Positions 21,327-30,545 are shown, counted from the first letter of the stretch. The stretch is 64,000 bases of DNA from Dysgonamonadaceae bacterium (GCA_031253625.1 JAIRVZ010000075.1:1-64000), one strand, 5' to 3'. Program-made: numbers and translations. Notes: generated by a model not told the origin, from the letters alone.

Positions 21327-22964
21327 ATGGTTTCTGTTGATGGACTTACCGTTGAATTTGGCGGCACAGCATTATTTTCCAATATTTCTTTTGTGATTAA
21401 TCCCAAAGACCGTATTGCCTTGATGGGTAAAAACGGTGCGGGAAAATCTACTTTGCTAAAAATCCTTGCCGGAGTGCGTGAGCCTTCGAGAGGACGTGTT
21501 TCTGCTCCCAAAGATTTCACAATTGCTTATCTTCCGCAGCACTTGATGACCGAAGATAACCGTACCGTTTTTGAGGAAACGGCACAAGCTTTCGCGCATT
21601 TGCACGAACTGAAAGCGGAAATCGACCGGTTGAACGATGAACTGACCATTCGTACAGATTACGAGTCTGACGAATATATGCAAATCATCGAACAAGTATC
21701 GGCCTTAAGCGAAAAATATTACAGCATAGAAGAAACAAATTTCGATGCCGACGTTGAAAAAACGCTGATGGGACTTGGATTTGAGCGGTCTGATTTTACT
21801 CGTCCGACAAGTGAATTCAGTGGAGGTTGGCGAATGCGGATAGAATTAGCAAAAATCCTGCTCCGGAATCCTGATGTGATTCTGCTCGACGAGCCGACAA
21901 ACCATTTGGATATCGATTCGATACAGTGGTTCGAAGATTTTTTGATTAATGCAGGCAAGGCGGTTGTTCTCATCTCGCATGACAAAACGTTTGTTGATAA
22001 TGTTACCACACGCACCATCGAAGTTACCATGGGGCGCATCTACGATTATAAAGCAACTTATTCTCATTACCTCGAATTAAGAAAAGAGCGTCGCGAGCAA
22101 CAGCAAAAACAGTACGAAGAACAGCAAAAAATGATAGCCGAAACGCAGGAGTTTATCGAGCGTTTCAAAGGCACGTATTCCAAGACGCTGCAAGTACAGT
22201 CGCGTGTAAAAATGCTCGAAAAGTTAGATTTGATAGAGGTTGACGAAGAAGATACATCTGCATTGAAGTTGCGGTTTCCGCCGTCTCCCCGTTCGGGAAG
22301 TTATCCGGTTGTGGGTGATGGGGTAGGGAAAAAATACGACGAAAAATTGATTTTTTCAAATGCCAATTTCACGATAGAACGAGGACAAAAAGTCGCTTTT
22401 GTAGGACGAAACGGTGAAGGAAAATCAACATTGGTCAAGTGTATCATGGGTGAAATTCCTTTTGATGGAAACCTAACCTTAGGCCACAATGTAAAAATCG
22501 GTTATTTCGCTCAAAATCAAGCATCTCTGCTTGACGAAAGTTTAACTGTTTTTCAAACAATCGACGACATTGCCGTTGGAGATATACGCACTAAAATACG
22601 TGATATTTTGGGAGCGTTTATGTTTGGGCGCGAAGATATTGACAAAAAAGTAAAAGTGCTTTCTGGAGGCGAAAGAACACGCCTTGCCATGATTAAACTA
22701 TTGCTTGAACCTGTCAATCTGCTGATTCTCGATGAGCCTACCAATCACTTAGATATGAAAACCAAAGATATTCTAAAACAAGCTTTGGTAGATTTCGACG
22801 GCACATTAATCGTGGTCTCTCACGACCGTGATTTCTTAGATGGCTTGGTAATCAAGGTCTACGAATTTGGCCAACAAAAAGTTACCGAACATTTAGAAGA
22901 TGTTTACGGCTTTTTGCAAAAAAAGAAAATGGAAAATTTACGAGAGATAGAGCGGGCGCGATAG
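21327..22964 (+). CDS. ABC-F family ATP-binding protein
   Basis: Two ABC domains: GKNGAGKSTLLKILAG/LLDEPTNHLDIDS and GRNGEGKSTLVKCIMG/LSGGERTRLAMIKLL/ILDEPTNHLD. Confidence 0.93.
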   Translation: MVSVDGLTVEFGGTALFSNISFVINPKDRIALMGKNGAGKSTLLKILAGVREPSRGRVSAPKDFTIAYLPQHLMTEDNRTVFEETAQAFAHLHELKAEIDRLNDELTIRTDYESDEYMQIIEQVSALSEKYYSIEETNFDADVEKTLMGLGFERSDFTRPTSEFSGGWRMRIELAKILLRNPDVILLDEPTNHLDIDSIQWFEDFLINAGKAVVLISHDKTFVDNVTTRTIEVTMGRIYDYKATYSHYLELRKERREQQQKQYEEQQKMIAETQEFIERFKGTYSKTLQVQSRVKMLEKLDLIEVDEEDTSALKLRFPPSPRSGSYPVVGDGVGKKYDEKLIFSNANFTIERGQKVAFVGRNGEGKSTLVKCIMGEIPFDGNLTLGHNVKIGYFAQNQASLLDESLTVFQTIDDIAVGDIRTKIRDILGAFMFGREDIDKKVKVLSGGERTRLAMIKLLLEPVNLLILDEPTNHLDMKTKDILKQALVDFDGTLIVVSHDRDFLDGLVIKVYEFGQQKVTEHLEDVYGFLQKKKMENLREIERAR

Positions 22965-22976
22965 CTTTCGAACAGG

Positions 22977-23234
22977 TTTTCAAAAATGGTCGCATATAAG
23001 TCGCAAAAGCACAAAAAAACTCCTGCAATTTTTACATCACAGGAGTTCATTATATAAAAGAAAAATTTTCTTACTTGCTTGCCTCTTCGATGCAAACCGC
23101 TACTGCAACAGTAGCTCCTACCATCGGATTGTTACCCATACCTAAGAATCCCATCATTTCAACGTGAGCAGGAACTGATGAAGAACCGGCAAATTGAGCA
23201 TCTCCATGCATACGACCCATGGTGTCGGTCATAC
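22977..23234. repeat. Left flanking direct repeat: truncated copy of the GGGtGRT gene 3' end plus its hairpin and downstream sequence
   Basis: Matches 34853-35121 apart from a 12-bp indel and scattered substitutions. Stop codon at 23071-23073; identity ends at ...gtcggtcatac (23234). Confidence 0.92.
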
Positions 23235-23362
23235 TGTTTTTCGCTGCTGTTTTTCAGTTTGCTTTCTTAATAAAACTCTCTGTAATTATCTGAAATACAG
23301 ATTTATAAAAATCATTTAAAAGAACTTTCCCTGTTATTTATCACTTAATTTTTTTTAATATA

Positions 23363-23379
23363 GTCGCATATAAGTCGCA
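23363..23379 (+). repeat. Third copy of 17-mer GTCGCATATAAGTCGCA (others 22989-23005 and 34865-34881)
   Basis: Exact match at three positions; internally a direct repeat of GTCGCA with 11-bp periodicity. Confidence 0.9.
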
Positions 23380-23414
23380 AACCATTTTGCAGGCTTGCCA
23401 CTATTACTTTTGTA

Positions 23415-24335
23415 CTATTGACTAATATTTTCGGCAATCTCTTTCAATACCGTTCCTGCCATTACTCCACCCGAAATGTTGCCATTTTTCGGATTGTCGA
23501 TTATTACGATACAAGAATATTTAGGACTGTCAGCAGGGAAATAACCACAAAACAAAGCAGTGTTTTTCAGTCCCCCTGTTTTTCCTGCAATTTTAATAAT
23601 ATCCGATTTTGCAGGATAGCCTGTGCCTGTATTATTATTTACAACATTGACTAACATTTTTTTGATAGCCTCTAAAGTAGTAGGAGAACATTTTACCGTT
23701 CCGTTGGCAATGGAATTATAAAATTGCAGCATTTCAATCGCAGGAATTTTTATTCCACTCCCTAACGATAAATAATCGGTGATAGGTCTATCTTTCGGAA
23801 TATCGACAAATCCTAAGTTATGCAATCCGTCAATAAATTTATTAGGATTATTTTCATATCCTTGCAGAATAATTTTTGCAGTTCCTACATTGGAAGAAAA
23901 CATAATAACTTGTTCAGCTGTGATTTTTCCATAACCGCCTTTATCGGAAGTAATATCCTTAATTGTAACGCCTTTATAATTAAGGATTCCGTCTCCTGTA
24001 TCAATTTTATCATTAGGAGAAACAATGCTATCATCTAAAGCAACTATCATGCAAGGCACTTTGAACAAAGATGCTGTTTCGATTGTATCGTTTTCAGATA
24101 AATTCTTGTTTGCAACGGCTTTAATAGTTCCTGTTTCAACATCCATAACAATAGCAATTCCTGCATCAGCGTTTAATACTTCCAATTGATTATTCAAAGC
24201 ATTTTCAGCAATCTTTTGAAAGGTTGTATCAATAGTAGATACATTTTGTTCCGCTTGTACTGTGCTTACTTTCTTATCTTTACATGATACACAAAGTAAG
24301 ACTAAGAATGTTAAAAAGTAGATTTTCATTTTCAT
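23415..24335 (-). CDS. Stand-alone PBP-type transpeptidase-domain lipoprotein (class B PBP-like)
   Basis: Lipobox LLCVSC; SxxK motif SLFK, SxN motif SSN (MFSSNVGTAKI), KTG motif (AGKTGG). Confidence 0.75.
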   Translation of the reverse strand: MKMKIYFLTFLVLLCVSCKDKKVSTVQAEQNVSTIDTTFQKIAENALNNQLEVLNADAGIAIVMDVETGTIKAVANKNLSENDTIETASLFKVPCMIVALDDSIVSPNDKIDTGDGILNYKGVTIKDITSDKGGYGKITAEQVIMFSSNVGTAKIILQGYENNPNKFIDGLHNLGFVDIPKDRPITDYLSLGSGIKIPAIEMLQFYNSIANGTVKCSPTTLEAIKKMLVNVVNNNTGTGYPAKSDIIKIAGKTGGLKNTALFCGYFPADSPKYSCIVIIDNPKNGNISGGVMAGTVLKEIAENISQ

Positions 24336-24383
24336 TTTGTTTTTATTTTATGGCAAATGATTTTCACACTTACCGTTTGTTAT

Positions 24384-24473
24384 TTAATTTGAAACTGTAT
24401 TAATTTCTCGCTGTTTCTTGCCATTACACGAAGTAATCATTGTAATTGCTAATAAAAAGATTTTCATTCTCAT
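24384..24473 (-). CDS. Very short lipoprotein-like ORF (29 aa)
   Basis: MRMKIFLLAITMITSCNGKKQREINTVSN: signal peptide with lipobox-like ITSC, between the PBP-like gene and the 262-aa gene, overlapping the latter's end. Confidence 0.35.
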   Translation of the reverse strand: MRMKIFLLAITMITSCNGKKQREINTVSN

Positions 24474-25212
24474 AGTAACTTTTATTGTAAAAAAATAGCT
24501 TATCATAAAATTGCTGGGCAAATTTCTTATCCACTTGTTCAAACCAGCCATAATAATATTTATGATAATTACCCAAAGATAACTCATGGAACTGTTTAAA
24601 TAATCTCTTATACTTAGTTACTGTGGGTTCAATTTCGGGGTTTGAATTGGATAAATTCGGATATTTCTCTTTAAAATCATTAATCAGTTTAATGAGAAGT
24701 ATTTTATCCGATTGTCTAAGAAGTCGTTTTATTGAGGAAGAATAGCCTAACATTTCGTGTAATTTATTTTCAAAAATAACTAAATCTTTTGGCTTATCTA
24801 TGAATATAAATGAATGGTTGCATAAATCAATATTTGATGATTCAATAGAAATAATGTTTTGTAATTTCATATACTCATTCAAAGCATCTGACAAAATCTT
24901 GTGTGTTCCGATTTTATCTTCGTTATAATGTCTTTTTGCCTCTTTTAATATATGCGAGGCATTTTCCCATTTTCTTTCATTTTTCGGAACTCCTAAAACT
25001 TCTTTTAGTGAATTTATAAATATTAATTTATCACTCATTAAGGCTACATAACAGTAATCTATAAAAATTCCTTTAAGCCTTGACAATTCATATTCGACAC
25101 TTGGTCTTAAATCTCGTTCTTCTAATATTATCTTAAACACTTCTCGTTTATCCATTGTCTTACTATATTCTTTTGCAAGCAATAGTAATATTTCGTCTGT
25201 TATTTCTTCCAT
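24424..25212 (-). CDS. Hypothetical protein, 262 aa (element cargo)
   Basis: Intact ORF in the cargo block; no family recognised. Confidence 0.6.
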   Translation of the reverse strand: MEEITDEILLLLAKEYSKTMDKREVFKIILEERDLRPSVEYELSRLKGIFIDYCYVALMSDKLIFINSLKEVLGVPKNERKWENASHILKEAKRHYNEDKIGTHKILSDALNEYMKLQNIISIESSNIDLCNHSFIFIDKPKDLVIFENKLHEMLGYSSSIKRLLRQSDKILLIKLINDFKEKYPNLSNSNPEIEPTVTKYKRLFKQFHELSLGNYHKYYYGWFEQVDKKFAQQFYDKLFFYNKSYYENENLFISNYNDYFV

Positions 25213-25321
25213 TGTTATAGTATTTGACAGTAAATGATTTTTACAATTTTTTCATTACACAATCAGGACAAAATTAATTCTTTCATTTAAGTAAAAATCA
25301 ATCTTGTCCCGATTGTTCTCT

Positions 25322-25825
25322 TTATTTAGTATTTAATTTATCGCCTTCTTCCTGCAAATAACTAATATCTTCTTTCATTTTTTTTATGAGGAAGTAAATA
25401 TTTGTCATACTTTTTCCTTTTAATTCTTCTATTGGAATAGAAGTGTAAATCGGAATGCCATGCTCATTCATTTCATTAGTACAATGCGCTATAACATTAG
25501 CAAGTTCTACAATGATTTTATCTTTTTCCTCGCCTTGAATACAAACATACTCGTTCAAAATATTGACAAATTTAGTTGTCGTGTCAATATTTGGATAGTG
25601 TCTTATTTGCATACTCTTGTATTTCACAGATACAAAACTTGACGACCAACTTCCATAACCAAAATTACTATACCACTCTATTTCAAAGCTGTTGATTGTA
25701 AATCGAACTTTTGCACCACTTACACCTTGAAAATTACATCTTGATTGAAATGTAGTTTTATTGTCAATTTCGACATCTCCTTGCTTGGCGAAATAAATAT
25801 CGCCTCTTTTTTCTATATATTCCAT
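25322..25825 (-). CDS. Hypothetical protein, 167 aa (element cargo)
   Basis: Intact ORF; no family recognised. Confidence 0.6.
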   Translation of the reverse strand: MEYIEKRGDIYFAKQGDVEIDNKTTFQSRCNFQGVSGAKVRFTINSFEIEWYSNFGYGSWSSSFVSVKYKSMQIRHYPNIDTTTKFVNILNEYVCIQGEEKDKIIVELANVIAHCTNEMNEHGIPIYTSIPIEELKGKSMTNIYFLIKKMKEDISYLQEEGDKLNTK

Positions 25826-25834
25826 AATATTTGT

Positions 25835-26404
25835 TTATTCTAAAATTACTTCATTTACTTTTACTTTAATATTACCGTTTTTTTTCGTAGCGACACCTTT
25901 AAGATATGCAACACGACCATTTGTAAGATTAAAACCAACAATAAATGACCGTTTACTATCGTAATATGAACCACCAACTTGATAATACTCTGTGGAAGTA
26001 CTAATAGTATAACCTTTTATTTTTGAGCCTACTCCATATTTATATAATACGGCATCAATCACTTCATTGTCGTTTTTAAAAGTATTATTTACTTCCTTTT
26101 CTCGTTCAACTTGTTTATCTGTTACTTCGGTGTTGTCAAAAATGCTTATATAAATTTTGGATTGTGTTACTGTTGGCTCTGATAAATCCCCATTTACAAG
26201 CACTATCAATCCGAATATAACTCCTATAACAGTCATAATAACATTAGTTATATTGTCAGATAGTTCAAGTTTAAAACCTTTTTTTAACAATGAGCCTATT
26301 CCGTTAATAATACCCAAACAAATCACTACTCCACCAATCATTAAACCTACCATTGCAGAAGTAACTAATAACAATAATAAATTCCCAATAATATCAATAG
26401 CCAT
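25835..26404 (-). CDS. Hypothetical membrane protein, 189 aa (element cargo)
   Basis: Two N-terminal TM segments (LLLLLVTSAMVGLMIGGVVICLGIING and NVIMTVIGVIFGLIVLVNG) and a soluble C-terminus; 9 bp upstream of the 167-aa gene. Confidence 0.6.
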   Translation of the reverse strand: MAIDIIGNLLLLLVTSAMVGLMIGGVVICLGIINGIGSLLKKGFKLELSDNITNVIMTVIGVIFGLIVLVNGDLSEPTVTQSKIYISIFDNTEVTDKQVEREKEVNNTFKNDNEVIDAVLYKYGVGSKIKGYTISTSTEYYQVGGSYYDSKRSFIVGFNLTNGRVAYLKGVATKKNGNIKVKVNEVILE

Positions 26405-26504
26405 AACTTTAAAATATTATTTCGTCTTTCCGTTTCCCATTCAAAAGACTTGTTTATAAATTATTTAAAATACGAAAGCGCAGGAAACTGTTTAAACTTA
26501 TCGC

Positions 26505-26646
26505 CTTTCAGTTCTCGCAAAACTACTACAACGATAAGCAACAGTAACCTACGCTTATATAGCATATAATAAATATACACCACATAAAACGTAGGCGTTT
26601 GTTGCTATTACCCCTTGTAGTATATCAAACTTTGCGAGATTGAAAG
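26505..26646. repeat. Long imperfect (bulged) inverted repeat
   Basis: Blocks pair in order: ctttca/tgaaag, ctcgcaaa/tttgcgag, actacaa/ttgtagt, agcaaca/tgttgct, cctacg/cgtagg, separated by asymmetric bulges; loop ~36 nt AT-rich. Confidence 0.75.
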
Positions 26647-26748
26647 AGGGATAATATTTTAAAACGCTACGTTACCAAAATGTCCTTCCAAATAATAACG
26701 CTATATCATTCGGAATTGCCACAAAGATAACGCAAAGCATTTTATTTC

Positions 26749-27432
26749 TCACACAAAACATTTAAGATTTTTTTCTACATATCTACTATGCAATCTTTTT
26801 ACGGCTGTAATATCAAAATTACATTCTCGCCTCGTTTTGAAACCGTTTGCGTTTAGTTGGCTAGCTATTTCACTCCATTTTGCGCCATTGTTCCGCATCG
26901 AAAGTATAAGTGTTCCGGCTTGCTTATTCCGGTCGTTGTTCAAGGCATTTTCTATTCTTATATTTCTACCTTTGGCAATGGAATTAGAAGTTAATCCGTT
27001 ATTGTATGGATTCCCTAACTTAACACCTTGCTTTTTCTTTTCGGCAAGTGCCTGTTTTGTCCTTTGGCTGATTAATTGAGCCTCATTCTCGGCAATAGCT
27101 GCGATAATATGAATCGTAAGCCGATTAGCAGTCGCCATATCGCAGCAAACAAAGTCAATGTTTGCCGCTTGTAAAGAAGTAACAAAATGTAGATTCCTCG
27201 CCAAGCGGTCTAATTTAGCCACGAGCAAAGTGGCATTATTTGCCTTACAGCAAGCTAAAGCATTATTTAATTGCGGCCTGTTAACACTTTTACCGGTTTC
27301 TATTTCTGTAAACTCCGCAATAACTGTATTATTCTTAATAAAATTATCTACGATAGTCTTTTGTGCCTCTAAGCCCAATCCCGACAATCCTTGTCGCTTG
27401 GTGCTTACTCTGTAATATACAACATATTTCAT
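26749..27432 (-). CDS. Small serine recombinase (resolvase/invertase family)
   Basis: MKYVVYYRVSTKRQGLSGLGLEAQKTIVDNF...LLVAKLDRLARNLHFVTSLQ...AIAENEAQLISQRTKQALAEKKKQGVKLGNP. Confidence 0.92.
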   Translation of the reverse strand: MKYVVYYRVSTKRQGLSGLGLEAQKTIVDNFIKNNTVIAEFTEIETGKSVNRPQLNNALACCKANNATLLVAKLDRLARNLHFVTSLQAANIDFVCCDMATANRLTIHIIAAIAENEAQLISQRTKQALAEKKKQGVKLGNPYNNGLTSNSIAKGRNIRIENALNNDRNKQAGTLILSMRNNGAKWSEIASQLNANGFKTRRECNFDITAVKRLHSRYVEKNLKCFV

Positions 27433-28091
27433 AATGATTACTTTTTAATTGATTAATAGCGTTTTAAATACGTCGGATTATAAATTGCAACTTTAAGAAA
27501 AGCCATCTTTTGAACGGCTTTCATTTGTGAGTTAATAATTTGTTTTATTTTCGATTAATTTGCTTTTTTGGCTTGTTTTCAGTTGTTTAGATAGGGAAAA
27601 AGGCTTAATATATAAGTTGGCTAAAATCAACTTTGAAATGGTTTTCACAAAACCGGTTTCTCTAAGTGCCTTTTTTACAGCACGTTTACACATAAAAAGA
27701 AATCGTTCCCTTATCATAAGTCGGAGGGGACTTAAAATGTATCTGAACCGTCATTTATGCGCTATTTTTTACTTTTTGCTTATAGGTAGGGGTATTTTTA
27801 AGGATAGGGTTACAATTACGAGTGTGTGCGGCATTATCTTATTTGCTGATTTATAGCTATTTGTAATGTTTTTATTCTAGTCAAAGTGTTTCGGGGAATT
27901 TATAACACAGTTTTACCAATTCCAACGTAAAACAATACCTTATCATTAAAAATCAAACAACCCCTAACTCTCAAATATAAAAAATGAGTTTTAGGGGCTG
28001 TTTTTCATTTGGAATTTCAAATGTGCAACATTTTCTATTCTGGGGGTATAAAACCGATATATTTTAAAAAATGTTGCATTAACTATTTCGT

Positions 28092-29891
28092 CTAATAACG
28101 CTTACTTATCAGCAAATATCCCCTTTGTCTGTTTACCCAAACATTTTCGTTTACCTCAAAGAAGTCCTTAATTTTCTTTGCCGGATATTTGGTGTTATCG
28201 CTATAAGAACTGTAAATTTTTCTTATCATTGTTTTTATATAGCCAATCGGATATTTTTTCCTTTCTTCAAAAATGGCATAAATTGAAGTCATAATTGCAA
28301 ATAAATCTTTGCCGGTTTCGTTCCGGTATTTTATCAAATCCAATTTCATTATTTTATCGGACATCAAATATCGTTTTGCATAATTTGCGCCTAATGCCTC
28401 GTAAACTTCCACTATTAAACTGTCTTCTCTGTGCAATGAATCTCGAAATTCCCTAAATAATGGCTCGTCATAAACATTTTCTTCGCCATTAAGCAAATCT
28501 AACTGTTCAATAATTGTGGTGCGTTTTTCTTTCTTGTTGTCGGCTCTGCTTATTTTCAAGCGGTCTTCGTCGCCTAACTGAAATGGTCTGTGTTGATGCG
28601 TTAATACAAAATGGTCGCTATCAAGATATGCCTGTATCAAGTTGTGATGATGTGTGTAATAACTTTTTACCCTTTCTTCGTCAAAATAATTATCAATAGC
28701 AAAGTGTTTTTTGTTGCCGTCTTCGTCAACGTATTTGGCGTATGTAACTCTCTCCAACGCCTCTTTTAATGTTTCTTTCACTCCTTCTCCGGTTGCAGTT
28801 TCAAATAAAAGTTTGATTTGCATATATACTTCGTGGCAACCGTCCAAATAGTTTTTTAATTGTTCCGGTGTTTTATAGGGCAAATCAGTATCAATGTTAG
28901 ATACATGGATTATTGCGCCTGTGCCGTTTCTGAAACGCCCTAATATTTGTATTGCCTCTGTGTGTGGGTCAATCATGGAATGTTTTGCATAGAATAAACC
29001 GGAAATGATTACTGTTGTCGGTTGTGTTTGTAAATCAATATCAACTGCGGAAAAGAATCGGCTTGTAAAAAATGTGTACTGTGCTAATTTTACATATTGT
29101 TTACTGTCAAATTGTAAATCCGAAAAAGCGTTTGCATATCCTAATTTGTTTAGTTTCTCAACACTATCCTGCGAACAAAATACTTTAGATTGACTTTCTA
29201 AGCCAAACTTTTGAATGATTGCAAGAATTGTATCTGTTGAATTTAAGAAAATACAAACTTGTCGATTTTCACACATTGCCATTATTTTACGAAATACAGC
29301 CACAACATTATTGGTAGTTACTAACTGCATTTTTTTAGTATAATCGTAATCGGGAGTAATTTTCATTACTTGAAAGCCTTGTTCTTCAAATCGGGGGTCG
29401 CTTGGTAAAATCGGAGTTGCCGAAACAAAAGCCTTGTTGTCGAAAAGAAAAAAGTTCTCAATCGGAAATGCAATGGTTTCCCGATAGTCTATATCTTTAA
29501 TGATTTTATCACATTCGTCAAAAAGTAACATATAATCTTGTTCATAGTTGATTTGTAATAATTCCATTGCTCGTATGACTTTGTTAAAACTTTCGGGAGT
29601 TGTCATGATTTTTTTATATTCGCCTTTTTTAAGCGGTTTTTCCAAATAAGGAATTATATCATTAACGGATATACCCTCATGCACTCCTAACAGATTTTTA
29701 TGTTTTTGTTTCTTTCCTTTAATTACCGGTACATTTGGCTCTATAATTATGGAATGACGCTTTGATTTGATTTCTAATGTGGTTGCGCCTATTCCGGTTA
29801 CTGTTTTTGCTAAAATTGTATTTGTTGGAATTTCCGGCAAAACATCTTCTAAAAATTGTCCCTGACTGATTGTTATATTTGTTGCTATCAT
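28092..29891 (-). CDS. Divergent SF2 helicase-like ATPase, 599 aa
   Basis: Atypical Walker-A-like TGIGATTLEIK, Walker B LLFDECDK, SATP motif III, QILGRFRNG motif VI-like. Confidence 0.65.
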   Translation of the reverse strand: MIATNITISQGQFLEDVLPEIPTNTILAKTVTGIGATTLEIKSKRHSIIIEPNVPVIKGKKQKHKNLLGVHEGISVNDIIPYLEKPLKKGEYKKIMTTPESFNKVIRAMELLQINYEQDYMLLFDECDKIIKDIDYRETIAFPIENFFLFDNKAFVSATPILPSDPRFEEQGFQVMKITPDYDYTKKMQLVTTNNVVAVFRKIMAMCENRQVCIFLNSTDTILAIIQKFGLESQSKVFCSQDSVEKLNKLGYANAFSDLQFDSKQYVKLAQYTFFTSRFFSAVDIDLQTQPTTVIISGLFYAKHSMIDPHTEAIQILGRFRNGTGAIIHVSNIDTDLPYKTPEQLKNYLDGCHEVYMQIKLLFETATGEGVKETLKEALERVTYAKYVDEDGNKKHFAIDNYFDEERVKSYYTHHHNLIQAYLDSDHFVLTHQHRPFQLGDEDRLKISRADNKKEKRTTIIEQLDLLNGEENVYDEPLFREFRDSLHREDSLIVEVYEALGANYAKRYLMSDKIMKLDLIKYRNETGKDLFAIMTSIYAIFEERKKYPIGYIKTMIRKIYSSYSDNTKYPAKKIKDFFEVNENVWVNRQRGYLLISKRY

Positions 29892-29972
29892 TGTGAATTA
29901 TTTTTACAGATTAGTAGATAGAGTTTGAAAAACAAAAGGGCAGGTAATTTTACCCACCCTTTTAGTTGATTA

Positions 29973-30545
29973 TTAAGCGACTAAGTACGCTTTAAGTTCG
30001 GGATTCAAATAAGGCTTATAAGTTATTACGCCTCGTTTGTAGTAGCTTGAATATGTTTGACCGGTTGTTGAGTAGGTCTTTTTCATTGTTCTGCCTTGCT
30101 CTTTTTCTGCTCTGAACAACACATATTCAAAATTTTGGATTTTTTTATTGAAATCTTCCAAGTTGTCGGCATTAACGCCTGAGATATTGGCGGTTTTTCC
30201 GGTTAGGATAGATACAACAACATTCAGAACATCTTCATTCACATACAAAGCAAATTCTTCTCGGTCTTCGCCTTGTTTAGTTGCTTTAATCCACATATAA
30301 GCATTGCCTTTGCGGTTGTTCTTCGGTTGCATAACAAAGTAGTAAGCATTGTTTGCAAGTTCACAGATTCTCTCTAATGCGGGTAGATTGCTTATTGCAG
30401 CAGTTTCTTCCGCAGCGTTGAAATTGATTTCTAACTTAAACATTTCTGAAAAATTAAAAGGATTAACACTTGAAGTTGAAACTTCGTTTACACTCTCATT
30501 TACTTTTGCGTTTCCGCTTTCTTTTGTTTCTTGTAACGCTTTCAT
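29973..30545 (-). CDS. Hypothetical protein, 190 aa (element core)
   Basis: Intact ORF upstream of and co-oriented with the helicase-like gene. Confidence 0.6.
   Translation of the reverse strand: MKALQETKESGNAKVNESVNEVSTSSVNPFNFSEMFKLEINFNAAEETAAISNLPALERICELANNAYYFVMQPKNNRKGNAYMWIKATKQGEDREEFALYVNEDVLNVVVSILTGKTANISGVNADNLEDFNKKIQNFEYVLFRAEKEQGRTMKKTYSTTGQTYSSYYKRGVITYKPYLNPELKAYLVA

Noticed and set aside
23071-23234. Second functional GGGtGRT gene
   Set aside because: Only the last ~55 codons are present; the frame runs into unrelated sequence upstream of 23234, so it is a fragment.
25259-25316. 13-bp inverted repeat (acaatcaggacaa/ttgtcccgattgt) between cargo genes
   Set aside because: One mismatch and a 32-nt spacer in a normal intergenic gap; most simply an intergenic terminator or chance, not reported as a finding.
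26505-26646. Definite integron attC site
   Set aside because: The paired blocks do not show the canonical outer R boxes (GTTRRRY/RYYYAAC), and no integron integrase is present; kept only as an unexplained bulged inverted repeat.
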